A stretch of DNA of 64,000 nucleotides from JAICXG01 sp963801255 (lineage in GTDB: Bacteria; Verrucomicrobiota; Verrucomicrobiia; Chthoniobacterales; UBA10450). Below are positions 53,550 through 61,913 of the stretch, piece after piece. A model generated the notes under the pieces. That model was not told the origin of the DNA. It ran no database searches and saw nothing but the letters and a program-made list of their open reading frames with translations. Within the stretch, counting starts at the first letter, position 1; every line of letters starts with the position of its first letter. Position numbers and translations under genes: made by a program. Where the stretch lies: NCBI GenBank assembly GCA_963801255.1, contig CAWDEC010000006.1, positions 709,202 to 773,201 on the forward strand, given 5' to 3'.

Positions 53550-55724
53550 CTACCGAGACCGTTCTAAAGCGCAAAGTCTCCTACGGCGCTGGTCCGACGT
53601 GCCCAGCCTCGAACCGAAGAATACTCTCAGTTTCAAACGGCATTTACCTTCTTGCCTTCTCTTCGCAGAGTTTCTGGAACCGCGGTTCGTCCGGAGCGGA
53701 TCGAACATCGGATCGAGCCGGAGCAGCGCTGGAGTGAGCGGGGCCGCAGCCAGTGCGCCATTGTATGGTATCGAGAGTAGTTTCTGTAAAGCGGTAATGG
53801 CGCGGTCAGGTTCTCCCAAGCGCGCTGCCACCCGGGCGAGGATCTCGATCGGAATGGGACCATCTACCGCGTCTTTCTCGATCGGATTCGCTGCCATTGC
53901 CTGCTCCGACAAAGCAAAAGCGGCAGCTTTGTCACCGAGGCCCATATTGATCAGGGTGAGATCTGCAATGAGGCCGACATTCTCCGACTGTTTTTTTAGG
54001 AAAGGTTCCAGTTCGCTGCGCGCCTGTTGCCAACTTTCTTGGGCGGCCGCCTGATCGCCGGCGACCTCTTGCGCCCAGCCTAACCAAAATCGCAGCTCGC
54101 CAGTGTAAAAACCCAACGCTGGATCAGGCTTGGCAAGTATTTCCTTTAGCAGAGGGATAATTTGTGCAGGTCGACGTTCCAAGATCGCTTGGTAAGCCTG
54201 TATTTCCAGCGCACCGGAATCGTCGGTAGCAGGGTGGAGCGAAGCAAGGATCGCCGAAGCCCGCGGCAGATCGCCCTCGGCTTGGGCGATAGCCGCCTTT
54301 AGCACAAGCGTATCCCGGTCGTCGGGCGTGATATCGAGAACCTTATCAAACTTCCGCACCGCTTCCGGGAAACGACGAAGCTCCATATACGAAAGCGCGT
54401 GCTGGGTGAGTATGGAAACGTTGCGCGGGTCGAGCCGCTCGGCTTCGTTGAAATACGACTCGCTCCGGTCCCATTGGCCGCGCCTTCGCTCTACAAAGGC
54501 CAGCGATTCAGGAATCCGGCTGCTATTGGGTAAGAGCTGACGTGCTTGCTCAAAGTAATCCACCGCCGTGTCGTAGTCCTTTAGACAAGAGTAGTGGTAA
54601 TATCCCTTAGCCAACACGGCCTCGCCAAGGTTGGGCTGAAGAGTGAGCGCGGTTTCGGCTGCCTGCCGTGCCTCTTCACGGAGCGCGACCGTTGGCTGAA
54701 GACTAAGGCTAGTGTAGCCAACGGAATCAACGTATGACAGCAGCGCCCAGCTAAGGGCGAACTTCGGGTCCAAGCGCACCGCTTCTCTGAGATATTTCTG
54801 TGCGCCACGGGCGTTAGCTGGTGTGTTTTGCGTTTTCAATGTGTAAGCCAGACCACGCAGGTAGGCATCGTAAGCCTCGGGATTGTCCGTCGGTTTAGCG
54901 GCGATGACTTGTTCTTCCCGGCCGGTAAGTTTCGCCCGCAACTGATCGGCAATGGCTCTCGCCACCTCGCTTTCGACCGAAAAGATGTCGGTCAGTTTGC
55001 GATCAAAGGTATCGGCCCACAGATGGGAATCATTGGCCGCCTGGATGAGCTGCACGTTAATGCGCACCTGATCGCCGGCTTTCTGGACGCTGCCTTCCAA
55101 GATGTTGGCCACGCCAAGCTGCTTCGCGATTAGCGACAGATTGCCCGGCTTGCTCTGATATTGCTGGGTTGAGGTGCGCGAGATCACTTTCAAATCCGCG
55201 ATTTTCGCCAGCCGCGTGAGGATTTCTTCCTGGATGCCATCAGCAAAATAGGCGTTGTCTGGATCTTGGCTTAGATTCTCGAACGGCAGGACCGCGATCG
55301 ACTTGGCGTTGGTCACGACCGTCGCGGCGGACGTTTTCCGCGATCCGCTGATCAGCCCGAAGCGCTCGGCGGCAAAATACGCAATGGCCACAACCAACAG
55401 TGCGGCCAGAACGTAGTTGAGCTTTCGATCGGCACCGCGCCGCTCGCGTCGCACTCCAGGCGCTTCGCCACTCGCCGGCAGGTCGCCGGTGCGCACGATA
55501 CCCTCCGAGGGAATGTCGAAAAGCCACGTTAAAATGAGCGTAATGGGAAATCCCGCAACGATCACCAACACGATGATCCGCTGCGCCAATGCCGAGATCT
55601 CGAAAATTGGAAAGACCTGGGTGACGACCTGCACGATCAACCAACCAGCCACTACATAAGCAGCGCCGATCTTGTAGACGTGGCGGCGCTGCAATTCGGC
55701 AAAGAACGAGTGCTTGTCGCTCAT
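53550..55724 (-). CDS. membrane TolB-like/TPR protein
   Basis: The 724-residue protein has two membrane helices near the N-terminus (about 17-75; VYKIGAAYVVAGWLIVQVVT, IIVLVIVAGFPITLILTWLF) and a third at about 104-120. A FlgO/TolB-type domain follows (IAVLPFENLSQDPDNAYFAD, LGVANILEGSVQKAGDQVRI), then TPR repeats to the end. The cyclase domain often found before this pair is absent. The last codons appear frameshifted: the TPR tail LRLDPMFDPLR should continue DEPRFQKLCEEKARR and stop at 53644, but a base is missing near 53691, so the frame runs on to 53550. Confidence 0.82.
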   Translation of the reverse strand: MSDKHSFFAELQRRHVYKIGAAYVVAGWLIVQVVTQVFPIFEISALAQRIIVLVIVAGFPITLILTWLFDIPSEGIVRTGDLPASGEAPGVRRERRGADRKLNYVLAALLVVAIAYFAAERFGLISGSRKTSAATVVTNAKSIAVLPFENLSQDPDNAYFADGIQEEILTRLAKIADLKVISRTSTQQYQSKPGNLSLIAKQLGVANILEGSVQKAGDQVRINVQLIQAANDSHLWADTFDRKLTDIFSVESEVARAIADQLRAKLTGREEQVIAAKPTDNPEAYDAYLRGLAYTLKTQNTPANARGAQKYLREAVRLDPKFALSWALLSYVDSVGYTSLSLQPTVALREEARQAAETALTLQPNLGEAVLAKGYYHYSCLKDYDTAVDYFEQARQLLPNSSRIPESLAFVERRRGQWDRSESYFNEAERLDPRNVSILTQHALSYMELRRFPEAVRKFDKVLDITPDDRDTLVLKAAIAQAEGDLPRASAILASLHPATDDSGALEIQAYQAILERRPAQIIPLLKEILAKPDPALGFYTGELRFWLGWAQEVAGDQAAAQESWQQARSELEPFLKKQSENVGLIADLTLINMGLGDKAAAFALSEQAMAANPIEKDAVDGPIPIEILARVAARLGEPDRAITALQKLLSIPYNGALAAAPLTPALLRLDPMFDPLRTNRGSRNSAKRRQEGKCRLKLRVFFGSRLGTSDQRRRRLCALERSR

Positions 55725-55915
55725 GGCTTGGTCTGTGCCGGCATGACCGTCTCGTCGCCGATCAGTTTTTGGAAGCGCGGATCATTTCGTAGCCGATCGA
55801 ACATCGGATCGAGCCGGAGCAGCGCGGGAATGAGCAGCACGTGCCCGATCTCGAGTCGAAGATTGCCCTCAGATTCAGGGACCACACCGTTATCTTTAAC
55901 GGGGGCGCAAGCCAC
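55721..55915 (-). pseudogene. remnant of a second TPR gene copy
   Basis: The 64-residue frame ends IPALLRLDPMFDRLRNDPRF then QKLIGDETVMPAQ, matching the C-terminus of TolB-like/TPR proteins such as the one at 53550-55724. Its TGA overlaps the ATG of that gene (ATGA). The rest of the gene is lost, with DNA of half a tRNA-Val only 51 bases to the right. This is what remains of a former tandem arrangement. Confidence 0.65.
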
Positions 55916-55965
55916 TCGCGATCATTTTCCGCCTTCGAAGATTCGACGGCACGTGGGTGGCTGGG

Positions 55966-56007
55966 ACGCGGTGTAAACGCGCCGCTCTACCGCTGAGCTA
56001 ACCGCCC
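55966..56007 (-). pseudogene. half tRNA-Val gene
   Basis: Read on the reverse strand the piece is the 5' half of a tRNA-Val(TAC): acceptor GGGCGGT, D arm GCTCAGCGGTAGAGC, and anticodon arm GCGCG-TTTACAC-CGCGT. The T arm and 3' acceptor are missing; the sequence continues as unrelated DNA. Compared with the complete gene at 53398-53469, the anticodon stem has a paired change (A-T to G-C), which keeps the stem intact. Confidence 0.75.
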
Positions 56008-56080
56008 GTTTGCCGCCCCGATTCTTAGACCACGGCATGCGTCGTGTCGAGGACAGCCCGAGTGACCAGCGGATGCCTCG

Positions 56081-56984
56081 TCAAGTTTGACCAATCCAGG
56101 TCTTGGGCGCGACATCTTCCCAGCGCTCGCGAATTGCACGAAACTCTTCTTTGCCTAACGACTCGGAGTCAAGCAGCCGGGCATTCGCTCCCCAGCGCTC
56201 CGGTTTCGTCGTTCCGACGATTGCCGTGCAAACGCCCGGTACGCTGAGCGGGAACTGCAATGCGATGGCAACCGATTTTTCCAAATCGCCTCCCTGCAAA
56301 AATTCATAACGCAAAACGCGCAGCCGATCCCAGTAAGTCTGATGATAGGAATTGGAGGGTTTATGTCCGCTTTTCCAGGCGACATTGGCGATCGGGCGTT
56401 TTGCGATCACGCCCATCTGCTTTTCTCGCGCCAGCGGCAAAGTCAGCTCGAGCGCTTCCTGGTCGGCGATGTTGATCGAAGTTTGCAACGAATCGAACAC
56501 TCCACATTCCACGGCATAACGCGCGGCATGACTATCGCCGCTGTAGCCGATATAACGCGTATATCCTTTCTCGCGCGCGCTCTGGAGCGCTTCGATCACT
56601 TCACCCTTTTTCAAGACGGCTTCCGAGCAACTATGCAGATGAACAAGATCGACGCGATCGGTGCGCAGCCGGCGCAGGCTGCGCTCGATGCTCTCGAGAA
56701 TGGAATCCCGCGACCAGTTTGCCCCGCTCTCCATCCCGTGGGGATGACCACATTTGGTGAAAAGATAAAATTCCTCGCGGCGCTCGGCTACCGCTCGGCC
56801 AATCATCTCCTCGCTCTTGCCGTAGCATTCCGCGGTATCGATGACGTTGAGCCCGGCATCGAGCGCCTTGCCTAACAATTGCGCGACGGTCGTTTCGTCT
56901 ACGCTTTCCAGAGCCAATCTCAGCGCCACCAAATCCAAGCACCGAGACCTGCATATCGGTTTGGCCGAAGGCACGTCGCTCCAT
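56081..56984 (-). pseudogene. aldo/keto reductase, frameshifted near the N-terminus
   Basis: The main frame ends at 56081 and includes AKR features DAGLNVIDTAECYGKSEEMI (catalytic Tyr in AECYGKS), LYLFTKCGHPHG-like FYLFTKCGH, RIDLVHLHS-like RVDLVHLHSCSEAVL and ALQFPLSVPGVCTAIVGTT. The natural start MERRAFGQTDMQVSVLGFGG (ATG 56984) lies in another frame up to about 56915, where it continues AEIGSGKRRRND; the two join if one base is removed (AEIG then LESVDETTVAQ). The gene is therefore either broken or carries an assembly error. It would be a NADPH-dependent reductase. Confidence 0.7.
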
Positions 56985-57066
56985 GAATGACGATAGAGCG
57001 AGCGCAAAGGGCGATCAATTGCAGGGACAGATGCTTCGCCTGCCTTAGAGTTCAGGCGACCGACTG

Positions 57067-58122
57067 TTATCTGAGAATCGTGCGGCCGCGGCCAGATTCG
57101 ATGTGTCCGATGCGGCACGCCCGCAGGCTGCGCGCGGCGGCCGTGGCGTCGTTAGGCGCGACGATTGCCGCCATGCCAACGCCCATATTAAAGACCTGAT
57201 ACATCTCTTCCTCGGGTACGCCTCCGCGCTCCTGCAGGATTTTGAAAATGGACGGGACTTTCCAGCTTTGTCTCTCAACTACCGCGTCGCAATCGTCGGG
57301 CAAAATGCGCGGGAGATTGTCAACCATTCCTCCGCCGGTGATGTGGGCGAGGCCTTTCAGCTTTTCGTTAGGCACTTTCGCCAGGAGCGGCTGATAGTTT
57401 TTGTGCGTGCGGAGAAGCTCTTCGCCTAACGACAAGCGCAGCCCGGCCAGGCGCGCCGTCGGTTTCAGGCACAGTTGCTCGAAAAATATTTTGCGCGCGA
57501 GGGAGTAGCCGTTGGTGTGCAGGCCGTTGGACGGGAGTCCGAGAATGATGTCGCCCGGCTTAATCTTCGAGCCGTCGATCATACGCTTGCGATCGACCAC
57601 TCCGACGATGCAACCAGCCAGGTCGTACTCGCCGCGCTGGTACATTCCCGGCATCTGCGCGGTTTCGCCGCCGATTAATGCACAACCACCGGCCCGACAC
57701 GCCTTGCTGAACCCACGCAGGATTTGTTCGAAGACGCGCGGCTCCAATCGCTCTGCCCCGATGTAATCGAGGAAGAAAAGCGGGCGCGCTCCGAGGACGG
57801 CGATGTCGTTGATGCAGTGATTGACCAGGTCCGCGCCGACCGTGTCGTGGCGATCCATCGCGAAAGCGATCTTTAGCTTGGTGCCGACGCCATCGATGCT
57901 GCTGACCAGAACCGGCTCGCGCATTCGGGCGAAGTTCGGCGCAAACAAACCTCCAAACCCACCGATCTTGCCCAGCACCTCCGGGCCATGTGTTTGCCTA
58001 ACGAGTCCCTGGATCCTGCGCTTGAGTCGATTGCCGAGATCCACGTCAACACCGGCGCGGGCATAGGCTTTTTTGCGCTCCGTCGATCTCGCAGACTTGG
58101 AAGGATGCTCGGGAGAGCGCAT
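57067..58122 (-). CDS. purM: phosphoribosylformylglycinamidine cyclo-ligase
   Basis: The 351-residue protein makes aminoimidazole ribotide in purine synthesis. It starts with the PurM-specific KKAYARAGVDVDLGNRLKRR, followed by GGFGGLFAP, SSIDGVGTKLKIAFAMDRHD (the ATP-binding region) and ALIGGETAQMPGMYQRGEYD, and the typical LAHITGGGMVDNLPRIL. It lies 37 bases after purF on the same strand, so purF-purM form an operon. Several CGTTAGGC motifs sit in the gene. Confidence 0.92.
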   Translation of the reverse strand: MRSPEHPSKSARSTERKKAYARAGVDVDLGNRLKRRIQGLVRQTHGPEVLGKIGGFGGLFAPNFARMREPVLVSSIDGVGTKLKIAFAMDRHDTVGADLVNHCINDIAVLGARPLFFLDYIGAERLEPRVFEQILRGFSKACRAGGCALIGGETAQMPGMYQRGEYDLAGCIVGVVDRKRMIDGSKIKPGDIILGLPSNGLHTNGYSLARKIFFEQLCLKPTARLAGLRLSLGEELLRTHKNYQPLLAKVPNEKLKGLAHITGGGMVDNLPRILPDDCDAVVERQSWKVPSIFKILQERGGVPEEEMYQVFNMGVGMAAIVAPNDATAAARSLRACRIGHIESGRGRTILR

Positions 58123-58158
58123 GCGAGGTAGCCCGAAAGCTGAGATAATTGCGGAGCC

Positions 58159-59643
58159 TTACTTTAACCCCGCGAACAAGGTCGGCTGCTCTTCCTCGGC
58201 CAGCGCTTTGGCCCGGGCTTCGCGCTTTTCCATGATGAATTTGTCCAGTTCCGGATCGACCGCGAGCGGATAATTGCCGGTAAAGCAGGCAAGACAGAAT
58301 TCGCTCGGCGGTTTGCCGGTGGCACGGATCATTCCCTCGACGTCGAGATAGCCAAGGCTATCGACGCCGAGATACTGGCAGATTTCCGGCATCGTTTTCT
58401 GGTTCGCGATCAGCTTTTCGGGATCGGGAAAATCGATCCCGTAATGGCAGGCAAAGCGATGCGGCGGGCAACTCACCCGCATATGCACTTCCTTGGCGCC
58501 GGCCTCGCGCAGGTTGACGACTCGGGCGCGGGCAGTCGTCCCTCTGACGATAGAGTCGTCCACGACCACGACTCGTTTTCCTTCCACGGCTTCCTTGATC
58601 AGGTTGAGCTTCACCCGCACGTCAAAGTCGCGGATGAGCTGACTCGGCTGAAGAAAGGTGCGCCCGATGTAGTGATTGCGGACAAAGGCGTGTTCGTAGG
58701 GAATTTCGAGCTCATGGGCAAATCCAAGCGCGGCGTAATTCCCCGAGTCGGGAACCGGCACGACGATGTCGGCTTCGACCGGAAATTGGCGAGCCAGCTC
58801 GCGACCCATCTCGGTTCGCACCTTCGCGACGTTCACTCCGCCGATGATGCTGTCCGGACGCGCGAAGTAGACGTATTCAAACATGCAGAACGCCGGCTTC
58901 TCGTCGCGGAACGGCCATTCCGAGCGCAAGCCTTCTTCGCTGATGATGAGCACTTCGCCCGGTTCGATTTCGCGAATGAATTCCGCATGGATGAGATCGA
59001 AGGCGCACGTTTCCGAGGCAACGACATAGGCGCCGTCGAGTTTGCCTAACGACAATGGCCGAAACCCAAACGGGTCGCGCACCGCGATGATTTCGCGCTC
59101 GCTCATGAGCACGACCGAGAATGCCCCTTCGATTCGGCGCAAAGCGGTAAGAATGCTGCCGCCATTGAGCGACGGCTGGGCGAGCAGGTGGAGAATAATC
59201 TCGCTATCGGCCGTGGTCTGGAAAATGGAGCCTTTGCGTTCCAGCTCGTCGCGCAGAACGTCGGCGTTAATCAGGTTGCCGTTATGCGCAATGGCGAGCT
59301 GCCCACGCACGCAATCGACTACGAACGGTTGCGCGTTCTTGATTGTGCTCGAGCCGGTAGTGGAATAGCGCGTGTGACCGAGAGCTCGGTTACCTTTAAG
59401 GCGCGCCAGTTCCTCCTGGCCAAACACCTGTGAGACCAATCCCATGTCCTTGTGCTGGAGAAAGGTCGCGCCCGGACCTTGCGAGGTGACAATGCCAGCG
59501 CTCTCCTGCCCGCGATGCTGAAGCGCGAAAAGACCGTAGTACGTCAAGACCGCCGCGTTCGGATGACCGAACACGCCGAAAATGCCGCACTCGTGCATTG
59601 GGTATGGCTGCTGCGGCGTTAATAGAATTTCTTCCGGCATCAT
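58159..59643 (-). CDS. purF: amidophosphoribosyltransferase
   Basis: PurF transfers glutamine nitrogen to PRPP, the first step of purine synthesis. The ATG at 59643 gives 494 residues; after a short propeptide the nucleophile is in MHECGIFGVFG (C after propeptide cleavage). The phosphoribosyl loop is RVVVVDDSIVRGTTARARVV. The iron-sulfur cluster cysteines of the Bacillus-type enzyme are visible in FCMFEYVYFARPDS, FACHYGIDF and EFCLACFTGNYPL. It is the first gene of the purF-purM operon. Confidence 0.92.
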   Translation of the reverse strand: MMPEEILLTPQQPYPMHECGIFGVFGHPNAAVLTYYGLFALQHRGQESAGIVTSQGPGATFLQHKDMGLVSQVFGQEELARLKGNRALGHTRYSTTGSSTIKNAQPFVVDCVRGQLAIAHNGNLINADVLRDELERKGSIFQTTADSEIILHLLAQPSLNGGSILTALRRIEGAFSVVLMSEREIIAVRDPFGFRPLSLGKLDGAYVVASETCAFDLIHAEFIREIEPGEVLIISEEGLRSEWPFRDEKPAFCMFEYVYFARPDSIIGGVNVAKVRTEMGRELARQFPVEADIVVPVPDSGNYAALGFAHELEIPYEHAFVRNHYIGRTFLQPSQLIRDFDVRVKLNLIKEAVEGKRVVVVDDSIVRGTTARARVVNLREAGAKEVHMRVSCPPHRFACHYGIDFPDPEKLIANQKTMPEICQYLGVDSLGYLDVEGMIRATGKPPSEFCLACFTGNYPLAVDPELDKFIMEKREARAKALAEEEQPTLFAGLK

Positions 59644-59786
59644 CGAGGTGACAAGATAACTGGAGTTTGAGCCTGTGCATCTTCGCACAGATGCTCACTC
59701 CGTGGCCAGCTGCTTAACAAATCGCCGGCAACTTCCCGAAGTGTTTCGGGTTGATTCTCTGTCTTTTCTGTGGGCATCCTGACTTG

Positions 59787-60668
59787 ATGAAAAACGCCGT
59801 TCGTTTCTGCGTTGTAGCGCTGTTGATGATGCCCTGGGTGCTGCGGGCACAGCAGCACACTCTTGAACTGCTCGTCACTTTCGATTATCCGCACCCGCCC
59901 GAAAACCTCACCTATGTCACGGGTATCAGTAACACCGGAGCCACGGTGGGCTATTTTTCAGTCACGCACACAACGGCCTTTGTCCGTTCGACCAAAGGTA
60001 CTTTTAGCTCACCAATAACCGTGCACAATCAGGCGGTTTTCAGCGGCGGCATCAACACCTCGGGCCTCGTCTGCGGCTACACAGTAGCTGGTCCACCCGC
60101 GCTCACCAATCACGGTTTCTTTTTTCAAAACAAAATTCTTACCACCTACGACGTTCCTGGCGCGACGCAGACCGATCTTTTCTCCCTCAACGACGAGGGG
60201 AATTTCGTTGGAGCGTATTCGGTTACCAACCTCTTTCCCACGATCGGTTTTACCAGCATCGGCGGAACGATCGCGGAGATCGATATTCCGGATAGCACCA
60301 TTGTTCTTCCAGCTGGAATCAACAATTCCAATGAAGTGGTGGGTATTTATGGGACTGCCGAGAACATCAACGCGCAAGGCTTTTACCAGGACGCGAATGG
60401 CGTCGTCATCACAAGTCTGAATTATCCGGGCGCAGGCCAAACTTTTCTCACAGGAATTAACGACCAAGGCACGATCGTGGGCTATTATCCCAGGAGATTC
60501 GGCGGCACTCACGGATTGCTTCTGGAATCGCTCACCAAATTCAGCACCCTCGACGTGCCGGGCTCGACGTCCACCGAGATCAACGCCATTAACAATGCCG
60601 GCCTGGTCGCCGGCACCTGCAGTTTCCCGGACGACAGTTCGACCGGTTTTATCGCCCGCATTCGTTAG
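59787..60668 (+). CDS. secreted HAF-repeat protein, copy 1
   Basis: The 293-residue protein (ATG 59787) has a signal peptide (AVRFCVVALLMMPWVLRAQ) and then HAF-type repeats of about 40-50 residues: ISNTGATVGYFSVTHTTAF, INTSGLVCGYTVAGP, LNDEGNFVGAYSV, INNSNEVVGIYGT, INDQGTIVGYYPR and INNAGLVAGTCSF. The pattern INxxGxxVGxY gives a beta-propeller-like chain. It opens with LLVTFDYPHPP, and copies 2 to 4 begin with the same FDYP. Function unknown; stop TAG lies in a CGTTAGGC motif. Confidence 0.8.
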   Translation: MKNAVRFCVVALLMMPWVLRAQQHTLELLVTFDYPHPPENLTYVTGISNTGATVGYFSVTHTTAFVRSTKGTFSSPITVHNQAVFSGGINTSGLVCGYTVAGPPALTNHGFFFQNKILTTYDVPGATQTDLFSLNDEGNFVGAYSVTNLFPTIGFTSIGGTIAEIDIPDSTIVLPAGINNSNEVVGIYGTAENINAQGFYQDANGVVITSLNYPGAGQTFLTGINDQGTIVGYYPRRFGGTHGLLLESLTKFSTLDVPGSTSTEINAINNAGLVAGTCSFPDDSSTGFIARIR

Positions 60669-60769
60669 GCGTCGTTGCAACTCAATCGACTTTGCCCTGG
60701 TTCGGGCGGCATTTCTTACGCCATTAAATTGGCTTGAATTTTTCCGCGCCGATTGTTTTTCTCCGAATC

Positions 60770-61651
60770 ATGAAACGTTCCTGCTTTTACGGTCTGCTTA
60801 GTACGATCGTCGCACTTTCTTTAGCAGCCGCTCTCGGGCAGGAGCCGACCGCCTCGGTCGAGATTCTGGCGACTTTCGATTATCCCCAGCCGGGAACTAC
60901 CGACACAACGGCGTGGGGGATCAACAACAACGGAGTTGTGGCTGGAACATTTACCTGGAAGCAGCACGAACACGGTTACCTGCGGAGCGCAAACGGGGGC
61001 TTCGGGCCAGCGATCACCGCATCGCCCACCGCGCGCACATATTTGCAGTCGATCAATATCGACGGACTCGTGGCGGGGTGGAGTAGCGACACAAATGGTG
61101 AGCACGGCTTCTTCTATCAGGACGGAATTGTTACGCCGTATGATGTTCCCAATTCCACCGCCACAATTATCTATAGCCTGAATGATGCCGGTGATTTCAC
61201 GGGACTTTACACTTCCTCCGGTGTGACTCTTCCCTTTGCTAACTTCGGCGGTTCAATCATCAACCCGGCGCCAGCCGACGCGGAGTTTACCTGGCCATTT
61301 GCGATCAACAACCATCAGGAGATTGCCGGTTACTACGACGATGGTTCGAGTGGAACTCATGGCTTTTTCCGGGATAGGAACGGCACCGTGGTCGCTCCCA
61401 TTGATTACCCTCGCACGAGTGACACACAATTCCTCGGTCTCAATGATCATGGAACTCTGGTGGGCGTATGGTATGACTCGCATGACTTGTCGCATGGCCT
61501 TATTCTGCGCAATCTGACTGAGTTCACATCATTCGACGTTCCCGGTGCCGTGCAGACGATTCTCACTGGGATTAATGACTCCAATATCATTTGCGGATTC
61601 TCTTACGCAGCCAATGGTGGGAGTGGCTTTATCGGGCGGCTGAGGCAATAA
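60770..61651 (+). CDS. secreted HAF-repeat protein, copy 2
   Basis: Also 293 residues, with ATG 60770 and signal peptide (FYGLLSTIVALSLAAALGQE). It begins ILATFDYPQPG and has the repeats INNNGVVAGTFTWK, INIDGLVAGWSSD, LNDAGDFTGLYTS, INNHQEIAGYYDD and INDSNIICGFSY. It is a paralogue of copy 1 and lies 101 bases downstream, on the same strand. Function unknown. Confidence 0.8.
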   Translation: MKRSCFYGLLSTIVALSLAAALGQEPTASVEILATFDYPQPGTTDTTAWGINNNGVVAGTFTWKQHEHGYLRSANGGFGPAITASPTARTYLQSINIDGLVAGWSSDTNGEHGFFYQDGIVTPYDVPNSTATIIYSLNDAGDFTGLYTSSGVTLPFANFGGSIINPAPADAEFTWPFAINNHQEIAGYYDDGSSGTHGFFRDRNGTVVAPIDYPRTSDTQFLGLNDHGTLVGVWYDSHDLSHGLILRNLTEFTSFDVPGAVQTILTGINDSNIICGFSYAANGGSGFIGRLRQ

Positions 61652-61687
61652 TCCGCGACTAAATCACCATACCTCCTCGAGGAGATG

Positions 61688-61782
61688 TCGTCTCCCTGAT
61701 CACGCGCCAAAGCAGGATCACCAGGCTTTTGCGAGTGCGCCCGTCCTTTCGCACTGGAGTTATCGAGTAGGCGGCGGTGAGC
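61688..61782. repeat. duplicated intergenic segment, copy a
   Basis: A stretch of about 95 bases between HAF copies 2 and 3 that reappears at 62997-63103. It begins CCTGATCACGCG and ends GGCGGCGGTGAG; the middle shares GCGAG, GCGC and a CTTTCGC core. It is part of the upstream region of HAF copy 3, so gene and spacer were copied together. Confidence 0.65.
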
Positions 61783-61913
61783 TCATAACGTACGTCGATC
61801 ATTCAGTCCTCGGGAAAGACCGATTTTGCCGGTATTTCGTCCTGGTCATCACCTTGACTCATGAATTGCTGAGTCATAGGCGAAGGAAATCCAAATAGAA
61901 AGATGACCATTAT

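Larger units (their letters stand above)
3525..60670. repeat. highly iterated 8-mer CGTTAGGC, about 40 copies
   Basis: By eye I count 40 exact CGTTAGGC/GCCTAACG sites, 36 of them TCGTTAGGC, for example at 3525, 6451, 9863, 9918, 13875, 22794, 31212, 38162, 47943, 57366 and 60663 (forward) and 9564, 10032, 25340, 40296, 46221, 56153, 57424 and 59044 (reverse). Roughly 2 are expected by chance. Near variants (CGTTAGGG, CGTTAGGA, TGTTAGGC) add more. In genes the site reads Ser-Leu-Gly with the rare Leu codon TTA, or Pro-Asn. Copies are split 23 to 17 between strands. Confidence 0.85.

Noticed and set aside
53398..56007. tRNA-Val copies as attL/attR of an integrated element
   Set aside because: The fragment is a 5' half, whereas integration normally duplicates the 3' half, and no integrase lies between them.
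60009..60680. 223-residue reverse frame over HAF copy 1
   Set aside because: Antisense shadow of the HAF repeats; the forward frame has a signal peptide and repeats.
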